64,000 bases of DNA from Haematococcus lacustris (GCA_030144725.1 JASKMD010000018.1:4549803-4613802), one strand, 5' to 3'; shown: positions 51,176 through 61,415, counted from the stretch's first letter. A program made the numbers and translations. The notes: generated from the letters alone by a model not told the origin.

Positions 51176-52578
51176 ACAGGGGCCACCAGGGCATCAGCCA
51201 GGCAGTGTTCGACTACATTCGCCACTACTACCATGAGCACAGCAAGCCCTCGCCCTCGTGCAAGGACCAGCGGTCATATCGGGTGTGCCAAACTGCTGGG
51301 TGAGTGCCCTACCGCCAAACTGCATGTGCACTGCTGACTGTGCATGAATGCATGCATGCGCCATGCGCAATGCAACCACCAATATGCTCCAGGCACAAGT
51401 CTTGCTGCATGAGTGCCTGCGTGTGTGGTGCTTGCACCATAGGGACGACGAGCGCACACTTGTGAACGAGACCAGGCGTTTCTTCGAGAGCTCACTGTTG
51501 GTGATGTGGCTTGAGTTTGATGACGAGCAGCAACATTTGGAGGAGCAATGGCGGCAGAATCAGCATCAGCAAGGAGGACAGCTGCAGCAGCCACCCAGCA
51601 TGCGTGTCAGCCTCAGCACGTTTGTCAGGCTGAGGCCGCCATGGGTGGCACGCCTGACGGCATCACAGCGGCAAGTGTGTGTGTGCAAGACTTGTTGCAA
51701 CCTGGACAACTTGCTCACAGCACTAGCCCAACACAAAAAGAGCTTGCAGCTGCCCCCCGCTGCAGCCATTGCTGCCCCCCTAGCTGCCCCCCTGGCTGCA
51801 GCAGGCCCTGCCCCTCAGCCGCCCCCCCTCCAGGGGAGTGCTGGCCCCCCTGTTGCTGAGGAGGAGGTCGAATCCCTCACCGCAGCTGCCTCTCCCTTCA
51901 TTGACCCAAGTGGGGAATTTGAGCAGCAGGCACATAGGTGGCAAGCGGAGCAAGAGCGTCAGCCTTGGCTGGCCCCCCCACCCTTCTCCCCCACCCTTCC
52001 CCACCCCCCCACCCCAGCAGATCAGCACCCATTCTCCACCCTTCCACCCTTCTCCCCCACCCTTCCCCCACCCTTCCCCACCCTCCCGCCCTTCCACCCT
52101 TCCCCCACCCTTCTCCCCTCCTCTCTCCCCTCCTGGCCTTCCGCCTGTCCCGCTGCCTTCACCCCCTCCCCTACCTCCCCCCTCCCCCCTCCCCGTCCCA
52201 CCACCTCCCAGCAAAACCCAGCCCCTGAGCGCCACAGCTATGCGGCAGTTGTTCCTGTGTCCTTGTGAGCCTGGCCAGCAGCCTAGCCTTGCCTGTTCTT
52301 TGCACACATGCCTCCATTGCAAGTCACGCAGGCTACAGCTGCAGCCTGCAGCAGATGGCAGCGTCATGCTCACTGTGCGTCAATATGGAAAGCCATCATC
52401 AGCTGTAGGCAGCCGGCCGGTTGAGCTGCTGTGCATGAGGGTGAGCTTGAGTGATGCTGTTGGCATGCAGAACAAGCAGATGCCAGAGTACATCAAGCAC
52501 CACCGGTTGGCACATCACCAGCTTCAGGTTTTCCGTGAGCACTGTGAGGCCGTCAAGGCAGGCCAGGATCAGCTGTGA
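51176..52578 (+). CDS. Transposase-like protein, N-terminal and middle exons
   Basis: An exon at about 51,176-51,300 encodes QAVFDYIRHYYHEHSKPSPS and ends at a GGTGAGTG donor. The long ORF from about 51,380 encodes LVNETRRFFESSLLVMWLEF, STFVRLRPPWVARLTASQRQ, then VCVCKTCCNLDNLLTAL. The block F..LRPxWV followed by CxCxxxxN is typical of a widespread group of transposon proteins whose C-terminus has an SDGxxxQFK motif; that C-terminus is at 60.3 kb here. A Pro-rich stretch (51,960-52,200) may be an intron. Next come CLHCKSRRLQLQPAADGSVM and KQMPEYIKHHRLAHHQLQVF and a stop. The exact family name is uncertain. Confidence 0.6.
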
Positions 52579-52849
52579 CACGTCCTGCGGAAATTTGAAT
52601 ATTTTTCGCATATCACGTACAGGCCATCCCAACATGTAAGACTTGCACCGCTCGGCTCAGCGAGTTGCCGTTATCCCCCTGCCGGATGTCCAACCTCGCA
52701 GCCCGCCAAGCATCTGCACCAAGTGAAGCCTTATGAAGTGCCCAGTCGACAGAGTGCGGTATGATAGACCCAGGGCACATCGCAAAGCTTAAAACCGCTC
52801 AAGTGCTGACTTGTTTGCCCCTTGCGAGTGGAACGGCCGACGATGCAGG

Positions 52850-53390
52850 TAAGAACATTGGCGTCTCTTCCATTGCGTAGCTGCAAGATTGAGCGCGTGA
52901 GGCTCTCTAAGCGTGGACCCGACTGCATCCATGCAGGGTTGCTGCAAACCCGGCCATCGCTTTGGCCAGGGCGACTCCTGAGCTGAAACTACACCTGCAG
53001 GCTTGTTATAGCATAAGGTATGCACGGGAACTGGTTGCAGCGCAGTGCACACAGTGGGTGCTGAATGGCAGGGAATGTCACTCATCACACACTGTGTGGT
53101 GTCAAGGAGCACGGACGTGATATTTATCAACGAAACTGGTAGGGGGTGATAATGACGGTCTCAGCAATGCCCTGCTATGGTTTCAGCTAAAGGTAAAAAT
53201 GCAGGCAATTACGGCATAGTTATAACCAAAGAATGCAATGTTGTGAGTTATGCCATTGCCCTACAACGCAAACATGCAAAACTTCCTAGGTGCACTGTGC
53301 AGGTACATACCAACGCTCGCACATCCCAACAACGGGTAAGATGTGCATCTGGAGGGTGTGCCCTTGCTACAGGTCTGAGCACCGTTCGCC
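52850..53390. repeat. Left arm of an inverted repeat pair
   Basis: This arm matches the reverse complement of about 56,870-57,410. The best block is GGTTTCAGCTAAAGGTAAAA and the following ATGCAGGCAATT, and both arms can encode MVSAKGKNAGN. Another block is GTGGACCCGACTGC followed by a Cys/Lys stretch. The arms flank about 3.5 kb of minus-strand ORFs, so they may be long terminal inverted repeats or two opposed copies of one element. Confidence 0.7.
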
Positions 53391-54464
53391 TGTGTTGGTT
53401 GTGTCGATTGAGTCAAGTGCATCAAGCAATCCACCAACTGTCCTTGCTGGCGGACCCTTGCCTACCACGCCCCACAAATGCCTCAGTTGATGTAGGGTGA
53501 GCTTAAGCGTGTTTTGAGGCAATGGCTGTATCGTGGAACTGTACATGGCCATAGCTTGGACTTGTTGTGTTGCCATCCTTGCCCGATTGTTTGCTAGCTC
53601 CTTAGCAGCCAATTGTTGCTCCACTGCCGTGGCCTTGCACCGCTGACGTGTCTCAGTTGACGCAAACCTCATGGTTATGGACAGCTCCGCTGCCGCACGC
53701 TTCTGCCTTCTATGTTGCTCTTGTAGCTTGCGCGTATTGACCGCTTGTGCTCCAGCCGTGATTGCAGAAGAGGTGGGAGTGGAAGTGTGGGCGGGGGCGG
53801 GGGTGGGGTGTGGGCTGGGGATGTCAGCACCGTTGGTTGCAGCTGAAAGCGAAGGGCTGGCAGCGGTGTTGATGGGGGTGGCTACAAGCAGGCATGAGGG
53901 GGCCTTGGCATCTGCCACGCACCGCCGCTTCGCAGCCCTGTTTGCTGCAAGGCTGGAGGCTGGAGGCTGGAGGCTGGGAGCAGCAGCCATTTGAGCAGCA
54001 GCAACGGCAGCCATTGGAGCAGCAGCCTTACGAGCAATAGGGGCAGCCAGTGGAGCAACATGGGTAGGGTGGTGGGCCATGGCTGCATAACGAGACCGAG
54101 CAACAGCTGTGATGCGAGCATGGTTCCTCTTTGGTGCACGAGCACGGACAGCTGATGCAATACGAGAACGAAGCGCGGTTCTGTTACGGGCTGCAGCAGC
54201 CGGCTGGGCAGAGGGGGCTGGAGGCTGAGCTGGATGGGTTGCAACAGCCGGCTGGGCAGAGGGGGCTGGAGGCTGGGCTGGATGGGCTGCAGCAGCCGGC
54301 TGGGCAGAGGGGGCTGGAGGCTGGAGGCTGGGACCAGCATTTGAGGGCATCTTGGCCACATGACATTTCAGTACAAGCAGCTCCTGCCCTCTCCTTGCTT
54401 TGCCATCCCATGCAAGGGCGCAGTAGCCAGTGCCTTGGGCGTCACCTGCAGCCACAAAGCACAT
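53367..54464 (-). CDS. Unidentified transposon-borne ORF, Ala/Pro-rich then helical
   Basis: A 365-codon minus-strand frame. The N-terminal half has three tandem copies of an Ala/His/Pro/Gln unit (54,185-54,325). The middle is basic and Ala-rich. The C-terminal part is amphipathic (TRQRCKATAVEQQLAAKEL) and ends with LTLHQLRHLWGVVGKGPPAR followed by VGGLLDALDS, which could be a small DNA-binding helix pair. No catalytic domain is seen. It is probably a piece of the same mobile element as the ORFs up to 57.0 kb. Confidence 0.4.
   Translation of the reverse strand: MCFVAAGDAQGTGYCALAWDGKARRGQELLVLKCHVAKMPSNAGPSLQPPAPSAQPAAAAHPAQPPAPSAQPAVATHPAQPPAPSAQPAAAARNRTALRSRIASAVRARAPKRNHARITAVARSRYAAMAHHPTHVAPLAAPIARKAAAPMAAVAAAQMAAAPSLQPPASSLAANRAAKRRCVADAKAPSCLLVATPINTAASPSLSAATNGADIPSPHPTPAPAHTSTPTSSAITAGAQAVNTRKLQEQHRRQKRAAAELSITMRFASTETRQRCKATAVEQQLAAKELANNRARMATQQVQAMAMYSSTIQPLPQNTLKLTLHQLRHLWGVVGKGPPARTVGGLLDALDSIDTTNTGERCSDL
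54185..54325. repeat. Tandem repeat, three units of about 54 bp
   Basis: The unit GCAGCCGGCTGGGCAGAGGG with GGCTGGAGGCTG recurs three times with few changes. The unit length is a multiple of three and is read through in the minus-strand ORF. Confidence 0.85.
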
Positions 54465-54539
54465 AAGTGTACCATGATCAAGTGTATCATGATCAAGTGT
54501 ACCATGATCAAGTGTAATCCTGCAACTGTAATGGTTGCC

Positions 54540-55823
54540 TCACTTACGTGCTTGGCCTTTGGTAACGGTCAAGGCAATGTCTTCAGAAGCCCGGCCGTAA
54601 CTCCGAGCGCATGGGATGGACACATCCAGCTGCTGCCCAGGTGCCATGACAGCAATGCTGCCCCTCAAGGCCTTTGGGATTGCGTTGAAGGACAGCCCGG
54701 TGTCGACTTGCATCTCGAGGGCTCTCAGGTAATGTGCAGGGTCAATCCTCCCTCTTGGGCCAGAACCCTTTCGAGGATCCTCGAGGTGCACAACCTGACC
54801 GCGCGTAGGGGGCCCATGATCCTTGCCAGAGGTTCCCTCCTGCTCACACCCCTCAGCCATGAGCCCTGCTGATCGCAGGATTTGCCTCATTTGGTACTCG
54901 TTGCGCACATAGGCAAGGGCGAGTCTGGCCACAGGCGGTAACTGCGTGGCTTTCGCCCTGGCAAGCTGCTTCTTAAGCTTCATGACCTCCCGCTTCAATG
55001 TGCCCATGCGTAGGCCAAGGATGGACAGGGATGGTGTCGGGGCACGAGAGCATGTTCTAGGTTTTGGGAGGTGGTGGAGGGTAGAGGGTGGGGTGGGGGG
55101 TACTTGAGACCAGAACCCCTTGGTCGACACACTGTGAACACATACAACGCACACATAGTAGCACACATAGTAGGTGTGCGGAGCGCTCTGAAGTGTCGGT
55201 CAGCTTCTACCACCATTGCGACTTCACGCACACGCAGAGAGGAGGAGAAACGGGGTGTGATGAGGGGCAATAACTCTGCTGCTGCGGCTGCGGCATCCTC
55301 ACCCATGAGAAGTTCTAGTACGCTGCTGGGCGTGTAGTGTTGCATGAACCCTTTGTTGAGGTCCACGACAACAATGGTGATCCCCAATAACTTCCCCAAT
55401 AACCCCAATAACACCTCAGAATTCAAGAGCGAGGTCCCCCTTAAACTCAACGCTCTATCGTTCTATCGGAGCAGAAAGTCCATCCGATGCAAAAAATGCC
55501 CCCGCGTCGGCCTTATTTATCGTGAGTGTGGTGATCCCCAACAACATGACAATCCAGATGAGCCCTAGCTGATCCAACCAGGCCGCAGGATCGGCGAATT
55601 GCTGACCCCACTGCGCAAAGCTCACGGGGTCAGGCCAGTTGCATGAGAACATGGGCGACTCAATGGGTAGTAGATTCTGCTCGATGCTTTGCAAAACCCT
55701 TGATGCCCACTGGTTATGCCGTTGCTCAGCCAGGTCCACCAGTGTAAACACACCATGAACCATAAGATCACGAATAAAACTCGCTCCCTGCAAATGCAAA
55801 GCGGCACCGGTTGCATTACTCAT
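54540..55823 (-). CDS. Unidentified minus-strand ORFs of a mobile element
   Basis: Three frames follow one another: 55455-55823 (FIRDLMVHGVFTLVDLAEQR, then PAAWLDQLGLIWIVMLLGIT), 54995-55450 (LLNSEVLLGLLGKLLGITIV, then VVDLNKGFMQHYTPSS) and 54540-55166 (LARLALAYVRNEYQMRQILR-like helices). The pattern 'helix - LLGITxxVV' occurs twice, around a short duplicated DNA stretch. With GQGRCGLESLWHGLELLG upstream (about 56,035) this is reminiscent of OTU-type cysteine proteases found in some transposons, but I cannot identify the full catalytic set. Confidence 0.35.
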
Positions 55824-55908
55824 ACATGATCATGATCATGCATGGTTACGTGAGCATTGCAACCATTGGAGCCATTCGAGCAGCAGCCATTGGAGCCGGC
55901 TGCATTAG

Positions 55909-57045
55909 TCATACATGATCATGATCATGCATGGTTACGTCAGCATTGCACACACAACATGCATATGCATGGCACCACACCTGTATTGTTGTGCCTAATA
56001 ACTCCAACCCATGCCACAAAGACTCGAGTCCACAGCGGCCTTGCCCGGCGTTGTCATATGGTACAAGCCCAAAAGAGAGTAACTGAGCCAACACGCACTG
56101 CTGGGAAGGGGTAGAACCAGGCGACAAGGAAGGCTTTGGGGCAGGGGTTGCGGGGGCTGCGGGGGCAAACAAGGATGCCCAACTCTTCCGCCCCCCCGGC
56201 CCCATGACACCGCCGCTGTAGTTGCCTCCTTGGGGATGCACACCTTGCCCTCCAGCCCCCCCCCTCCCGGGACCCATGCTGCTGCTGCTGCTGCTGCCCA
56301 ACACCGGGGCAGGTGGCGGGGAGCGTGGAGAGGGTGGTGCCCACTGCCCCAGCCCCACACCTTGCCCTCCAGCCCCCCCCCTCCCGGGACCCATGCTGCT
56401 GCTGCTGCTGCTGCCCAACACCGGGGCAGGTGGCGGGGAGCGTGGAGAGGGTGGTGCCCACTGCCCCAGCCCCACACCTTGCCCTCCAGCCCCCCCCCCC
56501 CCCAGGACCCATGCTGTTGCTGCTGTAACCAATCACCGGGGCAGGTGGGTGTGAGCGTATGCTAGCCTCCATCTTCACCCGCTGCACACATTTGCAGTGG
56601 GCTACAAGGGGAAGGTGCATTGCATCACACCCAGCTCGGAGTGTTTTGTCAACAAGGTGGGCTGGCCCTAGAGCATCACCGCGCTCATAGCCAAGATGGG
56701 CCTGGCCGCTGTAGGTTGAAACATCGCGAAGTACTTCCCAGACTGTGTCTCTCCCATCCTCGTTGGGTGCCATGCACAAAGTAGTCCATGCTTTCCATTT
56801 GCCTTGCACGCATGGTGCAGTCGACACCTTGCAGATCACGCAGCGGTCCAACTTGACCAAAGCGCCCTCCACCTGCACATCTTGCCCTTTGTAGGGATGT
56901 GGGAACGTTGGCATGTACCTGCAAAGTGTACATAGGAAGTGTTGAGTGTGGGGACTTGTTGGGCTATGACATCCTTCACGGCATTGCGGTCATTGGTTGA
57001 AACTATGCCGGAATTGCCTGCATTTTTACCTTTAGCTGAAACCAA
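55909..57045 (-). CDS. Mobile-element protein with DALGPA...CDAMHLPLVAHCKC segment
   Basis: The minus strand has the start-like MVSAKGKNAGNSGIV (57,045), then an exon after a CAG acceptor reading MPTFPHPYKGQDVQVEGALV, LDRCVICK, and, to about 56,570, VWEVLRDVSTYSGQAHLGYE, RGDALGPAHLVDKTLRAGCD and AMHLPLVAHCKCVQRVKMEA. It looks well conserved as protein. A 117 bp repeat follows, then a frame with FGLVPYDNAGQGRCGLESLW. The function is unknown. It lies between the inverted repeat arms. Confidence 0.45.
56239..56505. repeat. 117 bp tandem repeat, about 2.3 units
   Basis: CACACCTTGCCCTCCAG starts at 56,239, 56,356 and 56,473, exactly 117 bp apart. Each unit includes a CTG tract and GGGGCAGGTGGCGGGGAG. 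117 is a multiple of three, so the minus-strand frame is kept through the array. Confidence 0.92.
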
Positions 57046-57410
57046 GGCACAACACTACTGTGACCATTGTCAACACCCCTTATCAGTCTCATAGCTTGCT
57101 TTTACGTCCGTGCCCCTTAGCACCACACAGTGAGCGATGTGATGTGATCCCCTGCCATTGTGCACTCGCTGCATGCATGGTGGTCCAGCCAATTCTATTG
57201 CGTACCTTATGCCCAAACGAACTTGAAGGTATAGTTTCAGCCCAGATGTCGCCCTGGCTAGGCCGGGGGCCGGGTTTGCAGCACCCCTGCATGGTCGCAG
57301 TCGGGTCCACGGTTGGTGAGCCACACGCGCTCATTGTTGCAGCTATGCAACGGAGCAAGTGCGAGCTGTCCTTACTCGCAGATATTTGAGGTATAGGGAA
57401 AAATATAGGC
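56870..57410. repeat. Right arm of the inverted repeat pair
   Basis: This is the counterpart of 52,850-53,390 in the opposite orientation. It continues directly into repeat R1 copy 2, which the left arm does not have. Confidence 0.7.
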
Positions 57411-58060
57411 GTCAATAATTTTCCATAACTCGGGTCAGTTTACCAAAGCCGCAAAGTGCTAGCAGCCAGATCCGCGTGTTCCGCAAGTGAAGCGCAAGTC
57501 GCGAGTGTGCTAGTTGCATGTATGGCTTGCACGTCGCAACTTGCAAGTCGCGAGTTACTCAAAAACAACTTCCTTCCGCAACTGATGCAACCTCAACGTA
57601 GCCAATGCGACGCTACGCGATAGCTTAGCGAACATATTGCCAGGCTGGCATGTCTACTTATAAGTGCCAGGCTGGCATGTTGACTAGAAGCTACGTCTTT
57701 CGTCGTTTTTCAGGTCGGAGTAAGCCGCTTAGGAGAGGGATGAGGTTATAGGCTAGTTGAGGCAGTCGATATGTGTCGACTGGCAAAGCATAATGGTCGA
57801 GCGGCAAAGCATAATGGTCGAGCGGCAAAGCATAATGGCCGAGCGGCAAAGTGCACTTTTTGATAATTGTCGAGCGGCAATTGATAATTGTCGAGCGGCA
57901 AAGTACGATTCTCGCAATCAGTGTCGGGAAGCGTTTATAGAGCAGCTGTGTTGAGCAGGGTTGGTAATAGTGTTGGTCAACGGGAGATATGGTGTTGGTC
58001 AACGGGGGAGGGGGGCGGTTACGGGTTTGGGGAACCTCAAATATGATGAGGATAACTGCA
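57380..58060. repeat. Dispersed repeat R1, copy 2 (inverted relative to copy 1)
   Basis: The reverse complement of 42,992-43,560, with extra tandem units here: the 19-21 bp unit CATAATGGTCGAGCGGCAAAG appears three times from about 57,788. The GCCAGGCTGGCATGT motif occurs twice (57,640 and 57,667). Confidence 0.7.
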
Positions 58061-58070
58061 ACACCGAACC

Positions 58071-58218
58071 TTTTCCGGGTTTGTAAACGACCGAGGCCGA
58101 AGCAGTTCCGAGTGAACGCTCGAGACCGACGCCAGGGGCCGGAGGCCCCTGGCGGAGGTCGAGAGCGTTCACGAGGAACTGCGAGGCCGAGGTCGTTTAC
58201 AAACCCGGAAAAGGTGAG
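58071..58218. mobile_element. About 148 bp foldback (near-perfect inverted repeat)
   Basis: CCTTTTCCGGGTTTGTAAAC at the left is mirrored by GTTTACAAACCCGGAAAAGG at the right. The pairing continues inward through GACC...GGTC, the GAACGCTCGAGACC / GGTCGAGAGCGTTC arms and GCCAGGGGCC / GGCCCCTGGC at the centre. The result is one long hairpin with almost no loop. It is a MITE-like foldback or a hairpin-forming remnant, inserted beside R1. Confidence 0.85.
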
Positions 58219-58465
58219 GTGGATCCCCTGAGCTGCTCAACCCTGGTGCATCCCCTGAGCTGCTCAACCCTCCAGCTGAGCAGCAAGGGGCCACATCGGA
58301 GCTGGACACAAGCTCTACATGCAAGCGGAGGGCGGGCGGGAGGGATCGGACCCAACATGTCGAGCAAGGTAACATAGCAATGGCCTACACACTTTGTATG
58401 GCCTTGCAGATAGGCCAGGCCAACGGTACTGCTTGTTTGTTGCTTGGTGAGGGTCAGTCGTTGTT

Positions 58466-58654
58466 GTGCATTGCGCTATGGATGAGGTACAGGTGGAACG
58501 GAGGACTTTCTTTGGAACGGAGGACTTGCACGGCGACAATGGCGGCGACAGCGGTGGCTCCGACCCTGACTTTGGTAAGTTCGACCCTCACTATTGCCGA
58601 GACGACCTGCCACGCACGGACTGCGGTTTCACAGAAATCACCATCTGCCCTTGA
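58466..58654 (+). CDS. Small unidentified ORF
   Basis: An ORF of about 62 codons with an acidic Asp/Gly-rich stretch (DNGGDSGGSDPDFGKFDPHY). It could be an exon. A 14 bp GGAACGGAGGACTT repeat lies within it. No family is recognised. Confidence 0.25.
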   Translation: MHCAMDEVQVERRTFFGTEDLHGDNGGDSGGSDPDFGKFDPHYCRDDLPRTDCGFTEITICP

Positions 58655-59106
58655 TCCCTCGATTTGCTCGTAGGGACACCCGTAATCCTGTCAGCGTCAT
58701 TGTGGATGTCACAATGGCTATAGTCAGGTTTCTTGTTTCCTTAGCGGTTCTCGTCGCCGCCGCCGCCGCCATTTAAGTGCCCAGCTATCTTGCCTCAGAC
58801 ATTGTCATCGTAACCTTAAGCGGTAGGTGCTGCCCCGACCGTGCAGTCGCAGTGACAAATTTCTTGGTTGCTAGGGCAGCCATGCCATTGCTGCTATTGC
58901 ACAAGTGCTAGGGCTTGGGTTGCATAGGTAGCAACATCTAGGGCACCATCATGTGCATGCGCAACTGTATCCATATCATGCAGGTGCACTTGTTGTTGCT
59001 CCGTGTGCATTTGTGTTTGTCACAACATGTTGTTTCGTCTCTTGCAGGGCTGCTTGGTTGTGGAGCTCCTTCTTAGCATGCTAGTGCTGATGCTCACGGC
59101 AATTAG

Positions 59107-59697
59107 GTGAGGGAGCAGATACTGCAACATGAAGTGTGCATGACGGCTCCCATTACCCTCCTTGATGTCATTGTGCGCAGGAGTCGAAGTGAACACATGT
59201 CCGATGTTGCGGCAACGGTAGGTTGCTCTCAGCCTGCCCTTGGCCCCAGCTCAGGTCACATTGCCAGCTCCTCCATTACTTCTCAGACCTCACTCTCTCT
59301 CTCTCTACTGACCCATCACAAAACGGGCGCTATAGAGGCTGGCGCACATCACACGGTTGGTGTTGTGCTTCTTGATGCTCTCAGCCCACCCTCCGCCCCA
59401 ACTCAAGCTATCTCTCAGCTCAGGCTAGCTCCACCACCTCTCAGTCCTTCCATTCCCTTGGATACCTTGGATAGCGTCGTTGTCCCTCATTATCACCATT
59501 TTGGCATGCCACGCATAGTGGAGAACGGCATGGCACCACTCACGTCTCGGTTGGTGCTTAGTCATCTGTATGTCATAATGTGTTACAAGTGGTGTTCATG
59601 GTGCTGTGTAGTAGGCAAGCCCTCCTCTCATGCAAGCAAGCATCTATGCTATGGTGAAATGCATGCTAATGCACGTGATGGATTGCATGATGTATAA
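59107..59697 (+). CDS. Unidentified ORF, 196 codons
   Basis: The frame from 59,107 has Ser/Thr/Leu/Pro-rich sequence and a Cys/Trp-rich end (MCYKWCSWCCVVGK). It lies within transposon-rich DNA between two repeats. It has no recognisable domain and may be non-coding. Confidence 0.25.
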   Translation: MREQILQHEVCMTAPITLLDVIVRRSRSEHMSDVAATVGCSQPALGPSSGHIASSSITSQTSLSLSLLTHHKTGAIEAGAHHTVGVVLLDALSPPSAPTQAISQLRLAPPPLSPSIPLDTLDSVVVPHYHHFGMPRIVENGMAPLTSRLVLSHLYVIMCYKWCSWCCVVGKPSSHASKHLCYGEMHANARDGLHDV

Positions 59698-59783
59698 ATA
59701 AAGCGCATGGGCACATGAAATGCATGAGGTGCAAGGAGCGCGATATGAGGATGGGGTCGTGTTTTGCCATGTGTAGTGGTTGC

Positions 59784-59960
59784 GACTGAGCGGTTGGCTA
59801 TAATTGGCGGTTGGCTATAATTAGCGGTTGGCTATAATTGACGGTTAGCTATAATTGGCGGTTGGCTATAATTGACGGTTGGCTGTAATTGACGGTTAGC
59901 TGTAATTGATGGTTAGCTATAATTGACGGTTAGCTATAAATGACGGTTGGGACATAATTA
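59784..59960. repeat. Tandem repeat of a MITE-end motif
   Basis: Units close to GGCGGTTGGCTATAATT (about 17-18 bp) repeat about ten times. The words ATAATTGGCGGTT and ATAATTGACGGTT resemble the end of the foldback MITE (ATAATTGGCGGTCC), whose second copy starts about 75 bp downstream. Confidence 0.85.
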
Positions 59961-60036
59961 GCCGTCGGTTGGCCTTCTTACAGCCTTTTAAAATGTGGGC
60001 AGAAAACGTTTAGATCCGGGTAAATTGAAGTTATAC

Positions 60037-60192
60037 TAGATAATCGCCGTTACCTCTCGCATTATGCAAACTAATGGTCTCGTCCTCAGCTCTGCTACCA
60101 TACATCCCTCGGCTGCGCCTCGGGATGTATGTCCGCGCCACCTCGGCCTCGGCCATTATTTTCGCATAATGCTCTCGGACCGCCAATTACGA
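60037..60192. mobile_element. Foldback MITE, copy 2
   Basis: The reverse complement of 42,844-42,991. Left end ATAATCGCCGTTACC...GCATTATGCAAACTAATGG, right end CCATTATTTTCGCATAATGC...GGACCGCCAATTA. The centre forms a hairpin (CATACATCCC...GGGATGTATG) enlarged compared with copy 1. Confidence 0.7.
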
Positions 60193-60325
60193 GCGATACG
60201 GGGCAACACACAGCAATTTCGGCCTTGCAGCTATGACGAAAACAAGCTGTGCATTAAGGTGTAGACTTTGGCGGGCGCAAGGAATAAGCGGGGGACAGCC
60301 CTGACTGGACCTCTACAACAAGCGG

Positions 60326-60988
60326 GTGCAGAAATCGCGGCTCGAGGTGGCCTGGTTTGTCCATGCTGGCCCATTCGAACATTTTCTCACGGGTGAGCTG
60401 AGCCAGGATGGGAAGGTGGTTGTTTCATGTGATTGGTCAGAGAAGCTGACGGTTGAGCGCAGCGTTGAGATCATGTCAGAGCACTGGCATGCAGCGCAGA
60501 TAGGCATTCTCGTTGCGTGTGCATACTTCAAGAACAAAGAGGGGGCCTACTATGAGCAGACCGTGTATGTGATGACAGATGGGAAGGAGCAGTCGGCAGC
60601 CATTACCCAAGCAGCAGTAAACCAGGTGGTGTGTTACTTGCTGGCAGAGCATGACATGGACATGAGGCAGTTGTATATGTGGTCTGATGGGTGTGCAGGG
60701 CAGTTCAAGGGCGCCCCAGCCATGCGATAGCATTGGGGCATGGCACAGAGGTTCAGCGTGCCAGTGTGGTGGAGCTATGGGGCTACAGCTCACTTCAAGG
60801 GCAGGCATGATTCAGAGGGAGGGGTGGTAAAGCAGTGGTTGAGGGGTGAGATCCTGGCTGATCGTGTTGGGAAGTGCAATGCATTGGGGTTTGTGCAGCA
60901 TTGCCCACCCCACAGTGTCAGCGTGACTATGATAATACAGTGGATGCTCTGTCGCATCAAGTGTCACAGGCCCACAGCTGTAACTTGA
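60326..60988 (+). pseudogene. Transposase-like C-terminus with SDGxxxQFK motif and an in-frame stop
   Basis: The frame reads FEHFLTGELSQDGKVVVSCD, WSEKLTVERSVEIMSEHWHA, YVMTDGKEQSAAITQAAVNQ, then LYMWSDGCAGQFKGAPAM. A TAG at 60,728-60,730 follows, and the same frame continues HWGMAQRFSVPVWWSYGATA, HFKGRHDSEGGVVKQWL. In this transposon family the blocks D...E, SDGxxxQFK and H.KG..D..GG.VK are adjacent, so a single stop has split the protein. It is probably the C-terminal half of the protein encoded at 51.2-52.6 kb, separated by insertions. The reaction would be DNA cut-and-paste; the copy looks dead unless the stop is read through. Confidence 0.65.
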
Positions 60989-61415
60989 CCTGTACCTGTC
61001 CTCTGACCGTGTGGAGAGCATAAATAAAAACACGAAGGTGTACATGCACTTACGTGACAAACTTGTGGCAGCCTTATACTAGGCCTCTCTTTACGTGAGT
61101 CCACACAACGTAGAACCTTACTACACTTAACAGCTCATTGTACGCCTCGGCTTGGACCAACCACGCCCCGGCGGGCTTCGATGCAGCAACTTAGTTGAAG
61201 TGTAGGCTGGGTACGTGGCCTAATGACTGGCTTACTCATCGAAACGGTGGTCCACGCCCAGGGCATAGTAAACATTCACATTCTGCTGCGCACCTCGTTT
61301 AAAAGCCACGGGACTGCGCTCGCATCTTGCACGCAGGACGTCAGCCCGCTCAGGGGGCCTGGCTGCAATATCAGTCGGCTCGAGCAGATTAGACCCTGAC
61401 ACAACAGGCAGCAGC
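60989..61415. other. No gene seen
   Basis: Short ORFs only. The stretch follows the transposase remnant and precedes the exon starting at 61,416. It may contain the promoter of the last gene. Confidence 0.4.

Noticed and set aside
42844..60192. A single 17 kb element bounded by the two foldback MITE/R1 copies
   Set aside because: The left copy lies in an intron of the expansin-like gene, with its exons on both sides, and the two MITE copies each have their own complete ends. Two independent insertions explain this better.
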